64,000 bases of DNA from Chamaea fasciata (GCA_029207755.1 JARCOQ010000079.1:186001-250000), one strand, 5' to 3'. Positions 24,878 to 38,155 are shown, counted from the stretch's first letter. The notes: generated from the sequence alone by a model not told the origin. Translations and numbers: made by a program.

Positions 24878-25971
24878 GTTAGCAACCAGAGTCATAGATC
24901 CGAATCCAGATGGAGACTGGTCCAGATGGACACTGGTCCGGATGGTGACCAGAGCCATTCCTCCCACCTTGTATTGATAGTGGTCTTGCCAGACCCCGAG
25001 GCATGCATCCCACTCTGGATGGCCAGTGGTCTGGATGGGCCCCAGACCATGGATCCCCTATGAATGGACACTGGTCTAGATGGACGCCAGAGCCATGGAT
25101 TCCAGCTGGACACTGGTGTGGATGGACACCAGAGCCATGGATGCCACTGTGGATGGACACTGGTTTGGATGGACATAAGAGCCATGGATCCCAATCTGGA
25201 TGGACGCTGCTGTGAATAGACCCCAGAGCCATGGATCCCACAGTGGATTGACAGTGGTCAAGATGGACACCAGAGCAATGGATGCCACTGTGGATGGACG
25301 CAGGTAGAGATGCACACCAGAGTAATGGTGTCCGCTCTGGATGGACACTGGTCTGGATAGACAGCAGAACCCTGGCTTCCACTCTGGATGGACGCTTGCC
25401 TGAATAGACAAAAGAGCTATGGATCCCAGCTTGACACTGGTCTGGATGGACACCAGAGCCATGAATCCCACTCTGAATGCACACTACTCGTGATGGACAC
25501 AAGAGCCATGCATCCCTCTGTGGATGGAGCCTGGTTTGAATGGACAGCACAGCCACGCATCCAGACGGACACCAGAGCCGTGGATCCCAACTGGACAGTG
25601 GTCTCGATGGACACCAGTGCCATGGATCCCACTGTGGATGGACACTGGTATGGATAGAAATCAGAGCCTTGGATCCCAGCTTGACTGTGTTCTGGATGGA
25701 GAGCAGAGTCTTGGATTGGACTCTGGATGGATACTGCTCCAGATGGACAGCAGAGTCTTGGATTGGACTCTGGATGGATACTGCTCCAGATGGAACGCAG
25801 AGCCATGGATCCCACTCTTGGTGGATACTGGTCTGGATGGACTCCAGAGCCATGGGTTCGTCTCTGGATGGACACAGTTCTGGATGGACACAAGAGCCAT
25901 AGATCCAAATTGGAACCTCTTCTGGATGGATGCAAGGGCCATGGATTCCACTCTGGATGGATACTGCTCCA
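24878..25971 (+). repeat. HOR unit L (1,094 bp)
   Basis: Partner of unit 19707, with all four of its private variants. Confidence 0.93.
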
Positions 25972-27065
25972 GTTAGCAACCAGAGTCATAGATCTGAATC
26001 CAGATGGAGACTGGTCCAGATGGACACTGGTCCGGATGGTGACCAGAGCCATTCCTCCCACCTTGTATTGATAGTGGTCTTGCCAGACCCCGAGGCATGC
26101 ATCCCACTCTGGATGGCCAGTGGTCTGGATGGGCCCCAGACCATGGATCCCCTATGAATGGACACTGGTCTAGATGGACGCCAGAGCCATGGATTCCAGC
26201 TGGACACTGGTGTGGATGGACACCAGAGCCATGGATGCCACTGTGGATGGACACTGGTTTGGATGGACATAAGAGCCATGGATCCCAATCTGGATGGACG
26301 CTGCTGTGAATAGACCCCAGAGCCATGGATCCCACAGTGGATTGACAGTGGTCAGGATGGACACCAGAGCAATGGATGCCACTGTGGATGGACGCAGGTA
26401 GAGATGCACACCAGAGTAATGGTGTCCGCTCTGGATGGACACTGGTCTGGATAGACAGCAGAACCCTGGCTTCCACTCTGGATGGACGCTTGCCTGAATA
26501 GACAAAAGAGCTATGGATCCCAGCTTGACACTGGTCTGGATGGACACCAGAGCCATGAATCCCACTCTGAATGCACACTACTCATGATGGACACAAGAGC
26601 CATGCATCCCTCTGTGGATGGAGCCTGGTTTGAATGGACAGCACAGCCACGCATCCAGATGGACACCAGAGCCGTGGATCCCAACTGGACAGTGGTCTCG
26701 ATGGACACTAGTGCCATGGATCCCACTGTGGATGGACACTGGTATGGATAGACATCAGAGCCTTGGATCCCAGCTTGACTGTGTTCTGGATGGAGAGCAG
26801 AGTCTTGGATTGGACTCTGGATGGATACTGCTCCAGATGGACAGCAGAGTCTTGGATTGGACTCTGGATGGATACTGCTCCAGATGGAACGCAGAGCCAT
26901 GGATCCCACTGTTGGTGGATACTGGTCTGGATGGACTCCAGAGCCATGGATCCGTCTCTGGATGGACACAGTTCTGGATGGACACAAGAGCCATAGATCC
27001 AAATTGGAACCTCTTCTGGATGGATGCAAGGGCCATGGATTCCACTCTGGATGGATACTGCTCCA
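25972..27065 (+). repeat. HOR unit L (1,094 bp)
   Basis: Starts like unit 20801 (ATCTGAATCC) but switches in monomer 12 to ACACTGGTCTGG and has ACTAGTGCC in monomer 16, so it looks like a mosaic of two parents. Confidence 0.93.
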
Positions 27066-27862
27066 GTTAGCAACCAGAGTCATAGATCCGAATCCAGATG
27101 GAGACTGGTCCAGATGGACACTGGTCCGGATGGTGACCAGAGCCATTCCTCCCACCTTGTATTGATAGTGGTCTTGCCAGACCCCGAGGCATGCATCCCA
27201 CTCTGGATGGCCAGTGGTCTGGATGGGCACCAGACCATGGATCCCCTATGAATGGACACTGGTCTAGATGGACGCCAGAGCCATGGATTCCAGCTGGACA
27301 CTGGTGTGGATGGACACCAGAGCCATGGATGCCACTGTGGATGGACACTGGTTTGGATGGACATAAGAGCCACGGATCCCAATCTGGATGGACGCTGCTG
27401 TGAATAGACACCAGAGCCATAAATCCCACAGTGGATTGACAGTGGTCAGGATGGACACCAGAGCAATGGATGCCACTGTGGATGGACGCAGGTAGAGATG
27501 CACACCAGATTAATGGTGTCCGCTCTGGATGGACACTGGTATGGATAGACATCAGAGCCTTGGATCCCAGCTTGACTGTGTTCTGGATGGAGAGCAGAGT
27601 CTTGGATTGGACTCTGGATGGATACTGCTCCAGATGGACAGCAGAGTCTTGGATTGGACTCTGGATGGATACTGCTCCAGATGGAACGCAGAGCCATGGA
27701 TCCCACTCTTTGTGGATACTGGTCTGGATGGACTCCAGAGCCATGGATCCGTCTCTGGATGGACACAGTTCTGGATGGACACAAGAGCCATAGATCCAAA
27801 TTGGAACCTGTTCTGGATGGATGTAAGGGCCATGGATTCCACTCTGGATGGATACTGCTCCA
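27066..27862 (+). repeat. HOR unit S (797 bp)
   Basis: Full-length S unit without the lost T. GCCATAAATCCC at monomers 7 and 8, CCAGATTAATGG at monomers 9 and 10, CTCTTTGTGG in monomer 21 and GATGTAAGG in monomer 23. Confidence 0.94.
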
Positions 27863-28956
27863 GTTAGCAACCAGAGTCATAGATCCGAATCCAGATGGAG
27901 ACTGGTCCAGATGGACACTGGTCCGGATGGTGACCAGAGCCATTCCTCCCACCTTGTATTGATAGTGGTCTTGCCAGACCCCGAGGCATGCATCCCACTC
28001 TGGATGGCCAGTGGTCTGGATGGGCCCCAGACCATGGATCCCCTATGAATGGACACTGGTCTAGATGGACGCCAGAGCCATGGATTCCAGCTGGACACTG
28101 GTGTGGATGGACACCAGAGCCATGGATGCCACTGTGGATGGACACTGGTTTGGATGGACATAAGAGCCATGGATCCCAATCTGGATGGACGCTGCTGTGA
28201 ATAGACCCCAGAGCCATGGATCCCACAGTGGATTGACAGTGGTCAGGATGGACACCAGAGCAATGGATGCCACTGTGGATGGACGCAGGTAGAGATGCAC
28301 ACCAGAGTAATGGTGTCCGCTCTGGATGGACACTGGTCTGGATAGACAGCAGAACCCTGGCTTCCACTCTGGATGGACGCTTGCCTGAATAGACAAAAGA
28401 GCTATGGATCCCAGCTTGACACTGGTCTGGATGGACACCAGAGCCATGAATCCCACTCTGAATGCACACTACTCATGATGGACACAAGAGCCATGCATCC
28501 CTCTGTGGATGGAGCCTGGTTTGAATGGACAGCACAGCCACGCATCCAGATGGACACCAGAGCCGTGGATCCCAACTGGACAGTGGTCTCGATGGACACT
28601 AGTGCCATGGATCCCACTGTGGATGGACACTGGTATGGATAGACATCAGAGCCTTGGATCCCAGCTTGACTGTGTTCTGGATGGAGAGCAGAGTCTTGGA
28701 TTGGACTCTGGATGGATACTGCTCCAGATGGACAGCAGAGTCTTGGATTGGACTCTGGATGGATACTGCTCCAGATGGAACGCAGAGCCATGGATCCCAC
28801 TCTTGGTGGATACTGGTCTGGATGGACTCCAGAGCCATGGATCCGTCTCTGGATGGACACAGTTCTGGATGGACACAAGAGCCATAGATCCAAATTGGAA
28901 CCTCTTCTGGATGGATGCAAGGGCCATGGATTCCACTCTGGATGGATACTGCTCCA
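27863..28956 (+). repeat. HOR unit L (1,094 bp)
   Basis: Shares ACTAGTGCC in monomer 16 with unit 25972 but has ACTCTTGG in monomer 21 where that unit has ACTGTTGG. Confidence 0.93.
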
Positions 28957-29753
28957 GTTAGCAACCAGAGTCATAGATCCGAATCCAGATGGAGACTGGT
29001 CCAGATGGACACTGGTCCGGATGGTGACCAGAGCCATTCCTCCCACCTTGTATTGATAGTGGTCTTGCCAGACCCCGAGGCATGCATCCCACTCTGGATG
29101 GCCAGTGGTCTGGATGGGCACCAGACCATGGATCCCCTATGAATGGACACTGGTCTAGATGGACGCCAGAGCCATGGATTCCAGCTGGACACTGGTGTGG
29201 ATGGACACCAGAGCCATGGATGCCACTGTGGATGGACACTGGTTTGGATGGACATAAGAGCCACGGATCCCAATCTGGATGGACGCTGCTGTGAATAGAC
29301 ACCAGAGCCATAAATCCCACAGTGGATTGACAGTGGTCAGGATGGACACCAGAGCAATGGATGCCAATGTGGATGGACGCAGGTAGAGATGCACACCAGA
29401 GTAATGGTGTCCGCTCTGGATGGACACTGGTATGGATAGACATCAGAGCCTTGGATCCCAGCTTGACTGTGTTCTGGATGGAGAGCAGAGTCTTGGATTG
29501 GACTCTGGATGGATACTGCTCCAGATGGACAGCAGAGTCTTGGATTGGACTCTGGATGGATACTGCTCCAGATGGAACGCAGAGCCATGGATCCCACTCT
29601 TGGTGGATACTGGTCTGGATGGACTCCAGAGCCATGGATCCGTCTCTGGATGGACACAGTTCTGGATGGACACAAGAGCCATAGATCCAAATTGGAACCT
29701 GTTCTGGATGGATGCAAGGGCCATGGATTCCACTCTGGATGGATACTGCTCCA
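28957..29753 (+). repeat. HOR unit S (797 bp)
   Basis: GCCATAAATCCC near 29308 and GCCAATGTGG near 29365. The second is found elsewhere only at 13,816 bp downstream. Confidence 0.94.
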
Positions 29754-30847
29754 GTTAGCAACCAGAGTCATAGATCCGAATCCAGATGGAGACTGGTCCA
29801 GATGGACACTGGTCCGGATGGTGACCAGAGCCATTCCTCCCACCTTGTATTGATAGTGGTCTTGCCAGACCCCGAGGCATGCATCCCACTCTGGATGGCC
29901 AGTGGTCTGGATGGGCCCCAGACCATGGATCCCCTATGAATGGACACTGGTCTAGATGGACGCCAGAGCCATGGATTCCAGCTGGACACTGGTGTGGATG
30001 GACACCAGAGCCATGGATGCCACTGTGGATGGACACTGGTTTGGATGGACATAAGAGCCATGGATCCCAATCTGGATGGACGCTGCTGTGAATAGACCCC
30101 AGAGCCATGGATCCCACAGTGGATTGACAGTGGTCAGGATGGACACCAGAGCAATGGATGCCACTGTGGATGGACGCAGGTAGAGATGCACACCAGAGTA
30201 ATGGTGTCCGCTCTGGATGGACACTGGTCTGGATAGACAGCAGAACCCTGGCTTCCACTCTGGATGGACGCTTGCCTGAATAGACAAAAGAGCTATGGAT
30301 CCCAGCTTGACCCTGGTTTGGATGGACACCAGAGCCATGAATCCCACTCTGAATGCACACTACTCATGATGGACACAAGAGCCATGCATCCCTCTGTGGA
30401 TGGAGCCTGGTTTGAATGGACAGCACAGCCACGCATCCAGATGGACACCAGAGCCGTGGATCCCAACTGGACAGTGGTCTCGATGGACACCAGTGCCATG
30501 GATCCCACTGTGGATGGACACTGGTATGGATAGACATCAGAGCCTTGGATCCCAGCTTGACTGTGTTCTGGATGGAGAGCAGAGTCTTGGATTGGACTCT
30601 GGATGGATACTGCTCCAGATGGACAGCAGAGTCTTGGATTGGACTCTGGATGGATACTGCTCCAGATGGAACGCAGAGCCATGGATCCCACTCTTGGTGG
30701 ATACTGGTCTGGATGGACTCCAGAGCCATGGATCCGTCTCTGGATGGACACAGTTCTGGATGGACACAAGAGCCATAGATCCAAATTGGAGCCTGTTCTG
30801 GATGGATGCAAGGGCCATGGATTCCACTCTGGATGGATACTGCTCCA
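29754..30847 (+). repeat. HOR unit L (1,094 bp)
   Basis: ACCCTGGTTTGG in monomer 12 and TTGGAGCCTGTTC in monomer 23, combined with ACTCTTGG in monomer 21. Confidence 0.93.
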
Positions 30848-31941
30848 GTTAGCAACCAGAGTCATAGATCCGAATCCACATGGAGACTGGTCCAGATGGA
30901 CACTGGTCCGGATGGTGACCAGAGCCATTCCTCCCACCTTGTATTGATAGTGGTCTTGCCAGACCCCGAGGCATGGATCCCACTCTGGATGGCCAGTGGT
31001 CTGGATGGGCCCCAGACCATGGATCCCCTATGAATGGACACTGGTCTAGATGGACGCCAGAGCCATGGATTCCAGCTGGACACTGGTGTGGATGGACACC
31101 AGAGCCATGGATGCCACTGTGGATGGACACTGGTTTGGATGGACATAAGAGCCATGGATCCCAATCTGGATGGACGCTGCTGTGAATAGACCCCAGAGCC
31201 ATGGATCCCACAGTGGATTGACAGTGGTCAGGATGGACACCAGAGCAATGGATGCCACTGTGGATGGACGCAGGTAGAGATGCACACCAGAGTAATGGTG
31301 TCCGCTCTGGATGGACACTGGTCTGGATAGACAGCAGAACCCTGGCTTCCACTCTGGATGGACGCTTGCCTGAATAGACAAAAGAGCTATGGATCCCAGC
31401 TTGACCCTGGTCTGGATGGACACCAGAGCCATGAATCCCACTCTGAATGCACACTACTCGTGATGGACACAAGAGCCATGCATCCCTCTGTGGATGGAGC
31501 CTGGTTTGAATGGACAGCACAGCCACGCATCCAGATGGACACCAGAGCCGTGGATCCCAACTGGACAGTGGTCTCGATGGACACCAGTGCCATGGATCCC
31601 ACTGTGGATGGACACTGGTATGGATAGACATCAGAGCCTTGGATCCCAGCTTGACTGTGTTCTGGATGGAGAGCAGAGTCTTGGATTGGACTCTGGATGG
31701 ATACTGCTCCAGATGGACAGCAGAGTCTTGGATTGGACTCTGGATGGATACTGCTCCAGATGGAACGCAGAGCCATGGATCCCACTCTTGGTGGATACTG
31801 GTCTGGATGGACTCCAGAGCCATGGATCCGTCTCTGGATGGACACAGTTCTGGATGGACACAAGAGCCATAGATCCAAATTGGAACCTCTTCTGGATGGA
31901 TGCAAGGGCCATGGATTCCACTCTGGATGGATACTGCTCCA
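30848..31941 (+). repeat. HOR unit L (1,094 bp)
   Basis: Private ATCCACATGGAG near 30876, GCATGGATCC at monomer 3 and ACCCTGGTCTGG in monomer 12. Confidence 0.93.
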
Positions 31942-32738
31942 GTTAGCAACCAGAGTCATAGATCCGAATCCAGATGGAGACTGGTCCAGATGGACACTGG
32001 TCCGGATGGTGACCAGAGCCATTCCTCCCACCTTGTATTGATAGTGGTCTTGCCAGACCCCGAGGCATGCATCCCACTCTGGATGGCCAGTGGTCTGGAT
32101 GGGCCCCAGACCATGGATCCCCTATGAATGGACACTGGTCTAGATGGACGCCAGAGCCATGGATTCCAGCTGGACACTGGTGTGGATGGACACCAGAGCC
32201 ATGGATGCCACTGTGGATGGACACTGGTTTGGATGGACATAAGAGCCACGGATCCCAATCTGGATGGACGCTGCTGTGAATAGACACCAGAGCCATAAAT
32301 CCCACAGTGGATTGACAGTGGTCAGGATGGACACCAGAGCAATGGATGCCACTGTGGATGGACGCAGGTAGAGATGCACACCAGAGTAATGGTGTCCGCT
32401 CTGGATGGACACTGGTATGGATAGACATCAGAGCCTTGGATCCCAGCTTGACTGTGTTCTGGATGGAGAGCAGAGTCTTGGATTGGACTCTGGATGGATA
32501 CTGCTCCAGATGGACAGCAGAGTCTTGGATTGGACTCTGGATGGATACTGCTCCAGATGGAACGCAGAGCCATGGATCCCACTGTTGGTGGATACTGGTC
32601 TGGATGGACTCCAGAGCCATGGATCCGTCTCTGGATGGACACAGTTCTGGATGGACACAAGAGCCATAGATCCAAATTGGAACCTGTTCTGGATGGATGT
32701 AAGGGCCATGGATTCCACTCTGGATGGATACTGCTCCA
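31942..32738 (+). repeat. HOR unit S (797 bp)
   Basis: GCCATAAATCCC, ACTGTTGG in monomer 21 and GATGTAAGG in monomer 23. Confidence 0.94.
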
Positions 32739-33835
32739 GTTAGCAACCAGAGTCATAGATCCGAATCCAGATGGAGACTGGTCCAGATGGACACTGGTCC
32801 GGATGGTGACCAGAGCCATTCCTCCCACCTTGTATTGATAGTGGTCTTGCCAGACCCCGAGGCATGCATCCCACTCTGGATGGCCAGTGGTCTGGATGGG
32901 CCCCAGACCATGGATCCCCTATGAATGGACACTGGTCTAGATGGACGCCAGAGCCATGGATTCCAGCTGGACACTGGTGTGGATGGACACCAGAGCCATG
33001 GATGCCACTGTGGATGGACACTGGTTTGGATGGACATAAGAGCCACTAATCCCAATCTGGATGGACGCTGCTGTGAATAGACCCCAGAGCCATGGATCCC
33101 ACAGTGGATTGACAGTGGTCAGGATGGACACCAGAGCAATGGATGCCACTGTGGATGGACACAGGTAGGTAGAGATGCACACCAGAGTAATGGTGTCCGC
33201 TCTGGATGGACACTGGTCTGGATAGACAGCAGAACCCTGGCTTCCACTCTGGATGGACGCTTGCCTGAATAGACAAAAGAGCTATGGATCCCAGCTTGAC
33301 ACTGGTCTGGATGGACACCAGAGCCATGAATCCCACTCTGAATGCACACTACTCGTGATGGACACAAGAGCCATGCATCCCTCTGTGGATGGAGCCTGGT
33401 TTGAATGGACAGCACAGCCACGCATCCAGATGGACACCAGAGCCGTGGATCCCAACTGGACAGTGGTCTCGATGGACACCAGTGCCATGGATCCCACTGT
33501 GGATGGACACTGGTATGGATAGACATCAGAGCCTTGGATCCCAGCTTGACTGTGTTCTGGATGGAGAGCAGAGTCTTGGATTGGACTCTGGATGGATACT
33601 GCTCCAGATGGACAGCAGAGTCTTGGATTGGACTCTGGATGGATACTGCTCCAGATGGAACGCAGAGCCATGGATCCCACTCTTGGTGGATACTGGTCTG
33701 GATGGACTCCAGAGCCATGGATCCGTCCCGGATGGACACAGTTCTGGATGGACACAAAAGCCATAGATCCAAATTGGAACCTCTTCTGGATGGATGCAAG
33801 GGCCATGGATTCCACTCTGGATGGATACTGCTCCA
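32739..33835 (+). repeat. HOR unit L (1,097 bp)
   Basis: Length is +4 from GGTAGGTAG in monomer 9 and -1 from CCGTCCCGG in monomer 22. CACTAATCC at monomer 7 creates a TAA in two otherwise open plus-strand runs. Confidence 0.93.
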
Positions 33836-34632
33836 GTTAGCAACCAGAGTCATAGATCCGAATCCAGATGGAGACTGGTCCAGATGGACACTGGTCCGGA
33901 TGGTGACCAGAGCCATTCCTCCCACCTTGTATTGATAGTGGTCTTGCCAGACCCCGAGGCATGCATCCCACTCTGGATGGCCAGTGGTCTGGATGGGCCC
34001 CAGACCATGGATCCCCTATGAATGGACACTGGTCTAGATGGACGCCAGAGCCATGGATTCCAGCTGGACACTGGTGTGGATGGACACCAGAGCCATGGAT
34101 GCCACTGTGGATGGACACTGGTTTGGATGGACATAAGAGCCACGGATCCCAATCTGGATGGACGCTGCTGTGAATAGACACCAGAGCCATGGATCCCACA
34201 GTGGATTGACAGTGGTCAGGATGGACACCAGAGCAATGGATGCCACTGTGGATAGACGCAGGTAGAGATGCACACCAGAGTAATGGTGTCCGCTCTGGAT
34301 GGACACTGGTATGGATAGACATCAGAGCCTTGGATCCCAGCTTGACTGTGTTCTGGATGGAGAGCAGAGTCTTGGATTGGACTCTGGATGGATACTGCTC
34401 CAGATGGACAGCAGAGTCTTGGATTGGACTCTGGATGGATACTGCTCCAGATGGAACGCAGAGCCATGGATCCCACTGTTGGTGGATACTGGTCTGGATG
34501 GACTCCAGAGCCATGGATCCGTCTCTGGATGGACACAGTTCTGGATGGACACAAGAGCCATAGATCCAAATTGGAACCTGTTCTGGATGGATGCAAGGGC
34601 CATGGATTCCACTCTGGATGGATACTGCTCCA
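33836..34632 (+). repeat. HOR unit S (797 bp)
   Basis: GGATAGACGCAGG in monomer 9 near 34251, shared with the S units at 47652 and 51436. ACTGTTGG in monomer 21. Confidence 0.94.
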
Positions 34633-37058
34633 GTTAGCAACCAGAGTCATAGATCCGAATCCAGATGGAGACTGGTCCAGATGGACACTGGTCCGGATGG
34701 TGACCAGAGCCATTCCTCCCACCTTGTATTGATAGTGGTCTTGCCAGACCCCGAGGCATGCATCCCACTCTGGATGGCCAGTGGTCTGGATGGGCACCAG
34801 ACCATGGATCCCCTATGAATGGACACTGGTCTAGATGGACGCCAGAGCCATGGATTCCAGCTGGACACTGGTGTGGATGGACACCAGAGCCATGGATGCC
34901 ACTGTGGATGGACACTGGTTTGGATGGACATAAGAGCCACGGATCCCAATCTGGATGGACGCTGCTGTGAATAGACCCCAGAGCCATGGATCCCACAGTG
35001 GATTGACAGTGATCAGGATGGACACCAGAGCAATGGATGCCACTGTGGATGGACACAGGTAGGTAGAGATGCACACCAGAGTAATGGTGTCCACTCTGGA
35101 TGGACACTGGTCTGGATAGACAGCAGAACCCTGGCTTCCACTCTGGATGGACGCTTGCCTGAATAGACAAAAGAGCTATGGATCCCAGCTTGACACTGGT
35201 CTGGATGGACACCAGAGCCATGAATCCCACTCTGAATGCACACTACTCGTGATGGACACAAGAGCCATGCATCCCTCTGTGGATGGAGCCTGGTTTGAAT
35301 GGACAACACAGCCACGCATCCAGATGGACACCAGAGCTGTGGATCCCAACTGGACAGTGGTCTCAATGGACACCAGTGCCATGGATCCCACTGTGGATGG
35401 ACAGTGGTTTGGATGGACATAAGAGCCACGGATCCCCATCTAGACGGACGCTGCTGTGAATAGACCCCAGAGCCATGGATCCCACAGTGGATTGACAGTG
35501 GTCAGGATGGACACCAGAGCAATGGATGCCACTGTGGATGGACACAGGTAGGTAGAGATGCACACCAGAGTAATGGTGTCCACTCTGGATGGACACTGGT
35601 CTGGATAGACAGCAGAACCCTGGCTTCCACTCTGGAGGGACGCTTGCCTGAATAGACAAAAGAGCTATGGATCCCAGCTTGACACTGGTCTGGATGGACA
35701 CCAGAGCCATGGATCCCACTCTGAATGCACACTACTCATGATGGACACAAGAGCCATGCATCCCTCTGTGGATGGAGCCTGGTTTGAATGGACAGCACAG
35801 CCACGCATCCAGACGGACACCAGAGCCGTGGATCCCAACTGCACAGTGGTCTGGATGGACACCAGAGCCATGGATCCCACTGTGGATGGACCCTGGTACA
35901 GATAGACAGCATAGCCATGGATGCAAAGTGGACACTGCTCCAGATGGATAATGATCTGGATGGACACCAAAGCCATGGATCCCACTCTGGATGCACGCTG
36001 TTCTTGATGGACACAGGAGTCATGCATGGGTCTGTAGATGGAGCCTGGTATGAATGGACAGCACAGCCACGTATCCAGATGGATACTTGCCCAGATGGAC
36101 AGCAGAGCCGTGGATCTGAAGTGGACAGTGGTCTGGATGGAAACCAGAGCAATGGATCCCACTGTGGATGGACACTGGTATGGATAGACCTCAGAGCCTT
36201 GGATCCCAGCTTTACTCTGTTCTAAATAGACTCCAGAGCCATAGATCCGTCTCTGGATGGATGCTGGTCTGGATGGACACCCGAGCCATGGATCCAAATT
36301 GGAGCCTGGTCTGGATGGATACAAGGGCCATGGATTCCACTCTTGATGGACACTTGTGGAGATAGCAACCAGAGGCATGGATCCGACTCGAGATGGACAC
36401 TGGTCCTGAAGGACAGTGGTCTAGATGGTGACCAGAGCCATTCCTCCCACCTTGTATTGACTCTTGCCAGACCCCGAGGCATGCATCCCACTCTGGATGG
36501 CCAGAGGTCTGGATGGGCCCCAGACCATGGCTCCCCTATCAATGGACACTGGTCTAGATGGATGCCAGAGCCAATGACTCCAGCTGGACACTGGTGTGGA
36601 TGGACACCAGAGCAATGGATGCCACTGTGGATGGATACGGGTTTGGATGGACATAAGAGCCACGGATCCCAATCTAGATGGACGCTGCTGTGAATAGACC
36701 CCAGAGCCATGGATCCCACTGTGGATGGACACTGGTATGGATAGACATCAGAGCCTTGGATCCCAGCTTGACTGTGTTCTGGATGGAGAGCAGAGTCTTG
36801 GATTGGACTCTGGATGGATACTGCTCCAGATGGACAGCAGAGTCTTGGATTGGACTCTGGATGGATACTGCTCCAGATGGAACGCAGAGCCATGGATCCC
36901 ACTCTTGGTGGATACTGGTCTGGATGGACTCCAGAGCCATGGATCCGTCTCTGGATGGACACAGTTCTGGATGGACACAAGAGCCATAGATCCAAATTGG
37001 AACCTGTTCTGGATGGATGCAAGGGCCATGGATTCCACTCTGGATGGATACTGCTCCA
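34633..37058 (+). repeat. Composite block C, 2,426 bp, with 489-bp internal duplication
   Basis: Sub-blocks 34633-36360 (1,728 bp) and 36361-37058 (698 bp). In the first, the series runs to monomer 16, then a hybrid 17/6 monomer near 35384-35430 (ending GGTTTGGATGGACATAAG) returns it to monomer 7. The start of monomer 8 thus recurs at 34987 and 35476, 489 bp apart. The second pass leads into the diverged copy of monomers 13-18 (about 36010-36230), with TCTGTAGATGGAGCC. Both passes carry GGTAGGTAG. Confidence 0.9.
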
Positions 37059-38155
37059 GTTAGCAACCAGAGCCATGGATCCGAATCCAGATGGAGACTG
37101 GTCCAGATGGACACTGGTCCAGATGGTGACCAGAGCCATTCCTCCCACCTTGTATTGATAGTGGTCTTGCAGACCCCGAGGCATGCATCCCACTCTGGAT
37201 GGCCAGTGGTCTGGATGGGCCCCAGACCATGGATCCCCTATGAATGGACACTGGTCTAGATGGATGCCAGAGCCATGGATTCCAGCTGGACACTGGTGTG
37301 GATGGACACCAGAGCCATGGATGCCACTGTGGATGGACACTGGTTTGGATGGACATAAGAGCCACGGATCCCAATCTGGATGGACGCTGCTGTGAAGAGA
37401 CACCAGAGCCATGAATCCCACAGTGGATTGACAGTGGTCAGGATGGACACCAGAGCAATGGATGCCACTGTGGATGGACACAGGTAGGTAGAGATGCACA
37501 CCAGATTAATGGTGTCCGCTCTGGATGGACACTGGTCTGGATAGACAGCAGAACCCTGGCTTCCACTCTGGATGGACGCTTGCCTGAATAGACAAAAGAG
37601 CTATGGATCCCAGCTTGACACTGGTCTGGATGGACACCAGAGCCATGGATCCCACTCTGAATGCACATTACTCGTAATGGACACAAGAGCCATGCATCCC
37701 TCTGTGGATGGAGCCTGGTTTGAATGGACAGCACAGCCACGCATCCAGATGGACACCAGATCCGTGGATCCCAACTGGACAGTGGTCTCGATGGACACCA
37801 GAGCCATGGATCCCACTGTGGATGGACACTGGTATGGATAGACATCAGAGCCTTGGATCCCAGCTTGACTGTGTTCTGGATGGAGAGCAGAGTCTTGGAT
37901 TGGACTCTGGATGGATACTGCTCCAGATGGACAGCAGAGTCTTGGATTGGACTCTGGATGGATACTGCTCCAGATGGAACGCAGAGCCATGGATCCCACT
38001 GTTGGTGGATACTGGTCTGGATGGACTCCAGAGCCATGGATCTGTCTCTGGATGGACACAGTTCTGGATGGACACAAGAGCCATAGATCCAAATTGGAAC
38101 CTCTTCTGGATGGATGCAAGGGCCATGGATTCCACTCTGGATGGATACTGCTCCA
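37059..38155 (+). repeat. HOR unit L (1,097 bp)
   Basis: Starts GAGCCATGGATCC instead of GAGTCATAG. One base is lost in TTGCAGACC (monomer 2) and four gained in GGTAGGTAG. GAAGAGAC in monomer 7 and AGATCCGTGG in monomer 15. Confidence 0.93.

Larger units (their letters stand above)
15630..27065 (+). repeat. 5,171-bp tandem super-repeat (L L S L L), two full copies plus a partial third
   Basis: Units at 15630, 16724, 17817, 18613 and 19707 recur at 20801, 21895, 22988, 23784 and 24878, and the first unit type recurs again at 25972. Private variants prove the pairing: ATAGAAATCAG near 20484 and 25655, CATGGGTTCG near 20691 and 25862, GTCAAGATGG near 20088 and 25259, and ATCTGAATCC near 20821 and 25992. 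Identity is weaker in the first unit of each copy, so the true exchange points probably lie inside those units. Confidence 0.9.
25972..30847 (+). repeat. 1,891-bp tandem super-repeat (L S) x 2.5
   Basis: An L unit plus an S unit (1,094 + 797 bp) recurs at 25972, 27863 and, for the L part, 29754. The private ACTAGT in monomer 16 occurs near 26708 and 28599, and GCCATAAATCCC in monomers 7 and 8 occurs near 27417 and 29308. Confidence 0.85.
28957..34632 (+). repeat. Segmental repeat at offset 13,816 bp, copy 1 (S L L S L S)
   Basis: Six consecutive units with lengths 797, 1,094, 1,094, 797, 1,097 and 797 recur in the same order at 42773-48448. Diagnostic shared changes are GCCAATGTGG (near 29365 and 43181), ACCCTGGTTTGG (near 30309 and 44125), CACTAATCC (near 33044 and 46860), CCGTCCCGG (near 33723 and 47539) and GGATAGACGCAGG (near 34251 and 48067). 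Confidence 0.92.

Noticed and set aside
33160..33180. Splice-donor-like CAGGTAGGTAG
   Set aside because: It is explained by a 4-bp GGTA duplication in monomer 9, and no exon structure or acceptor context supports it.
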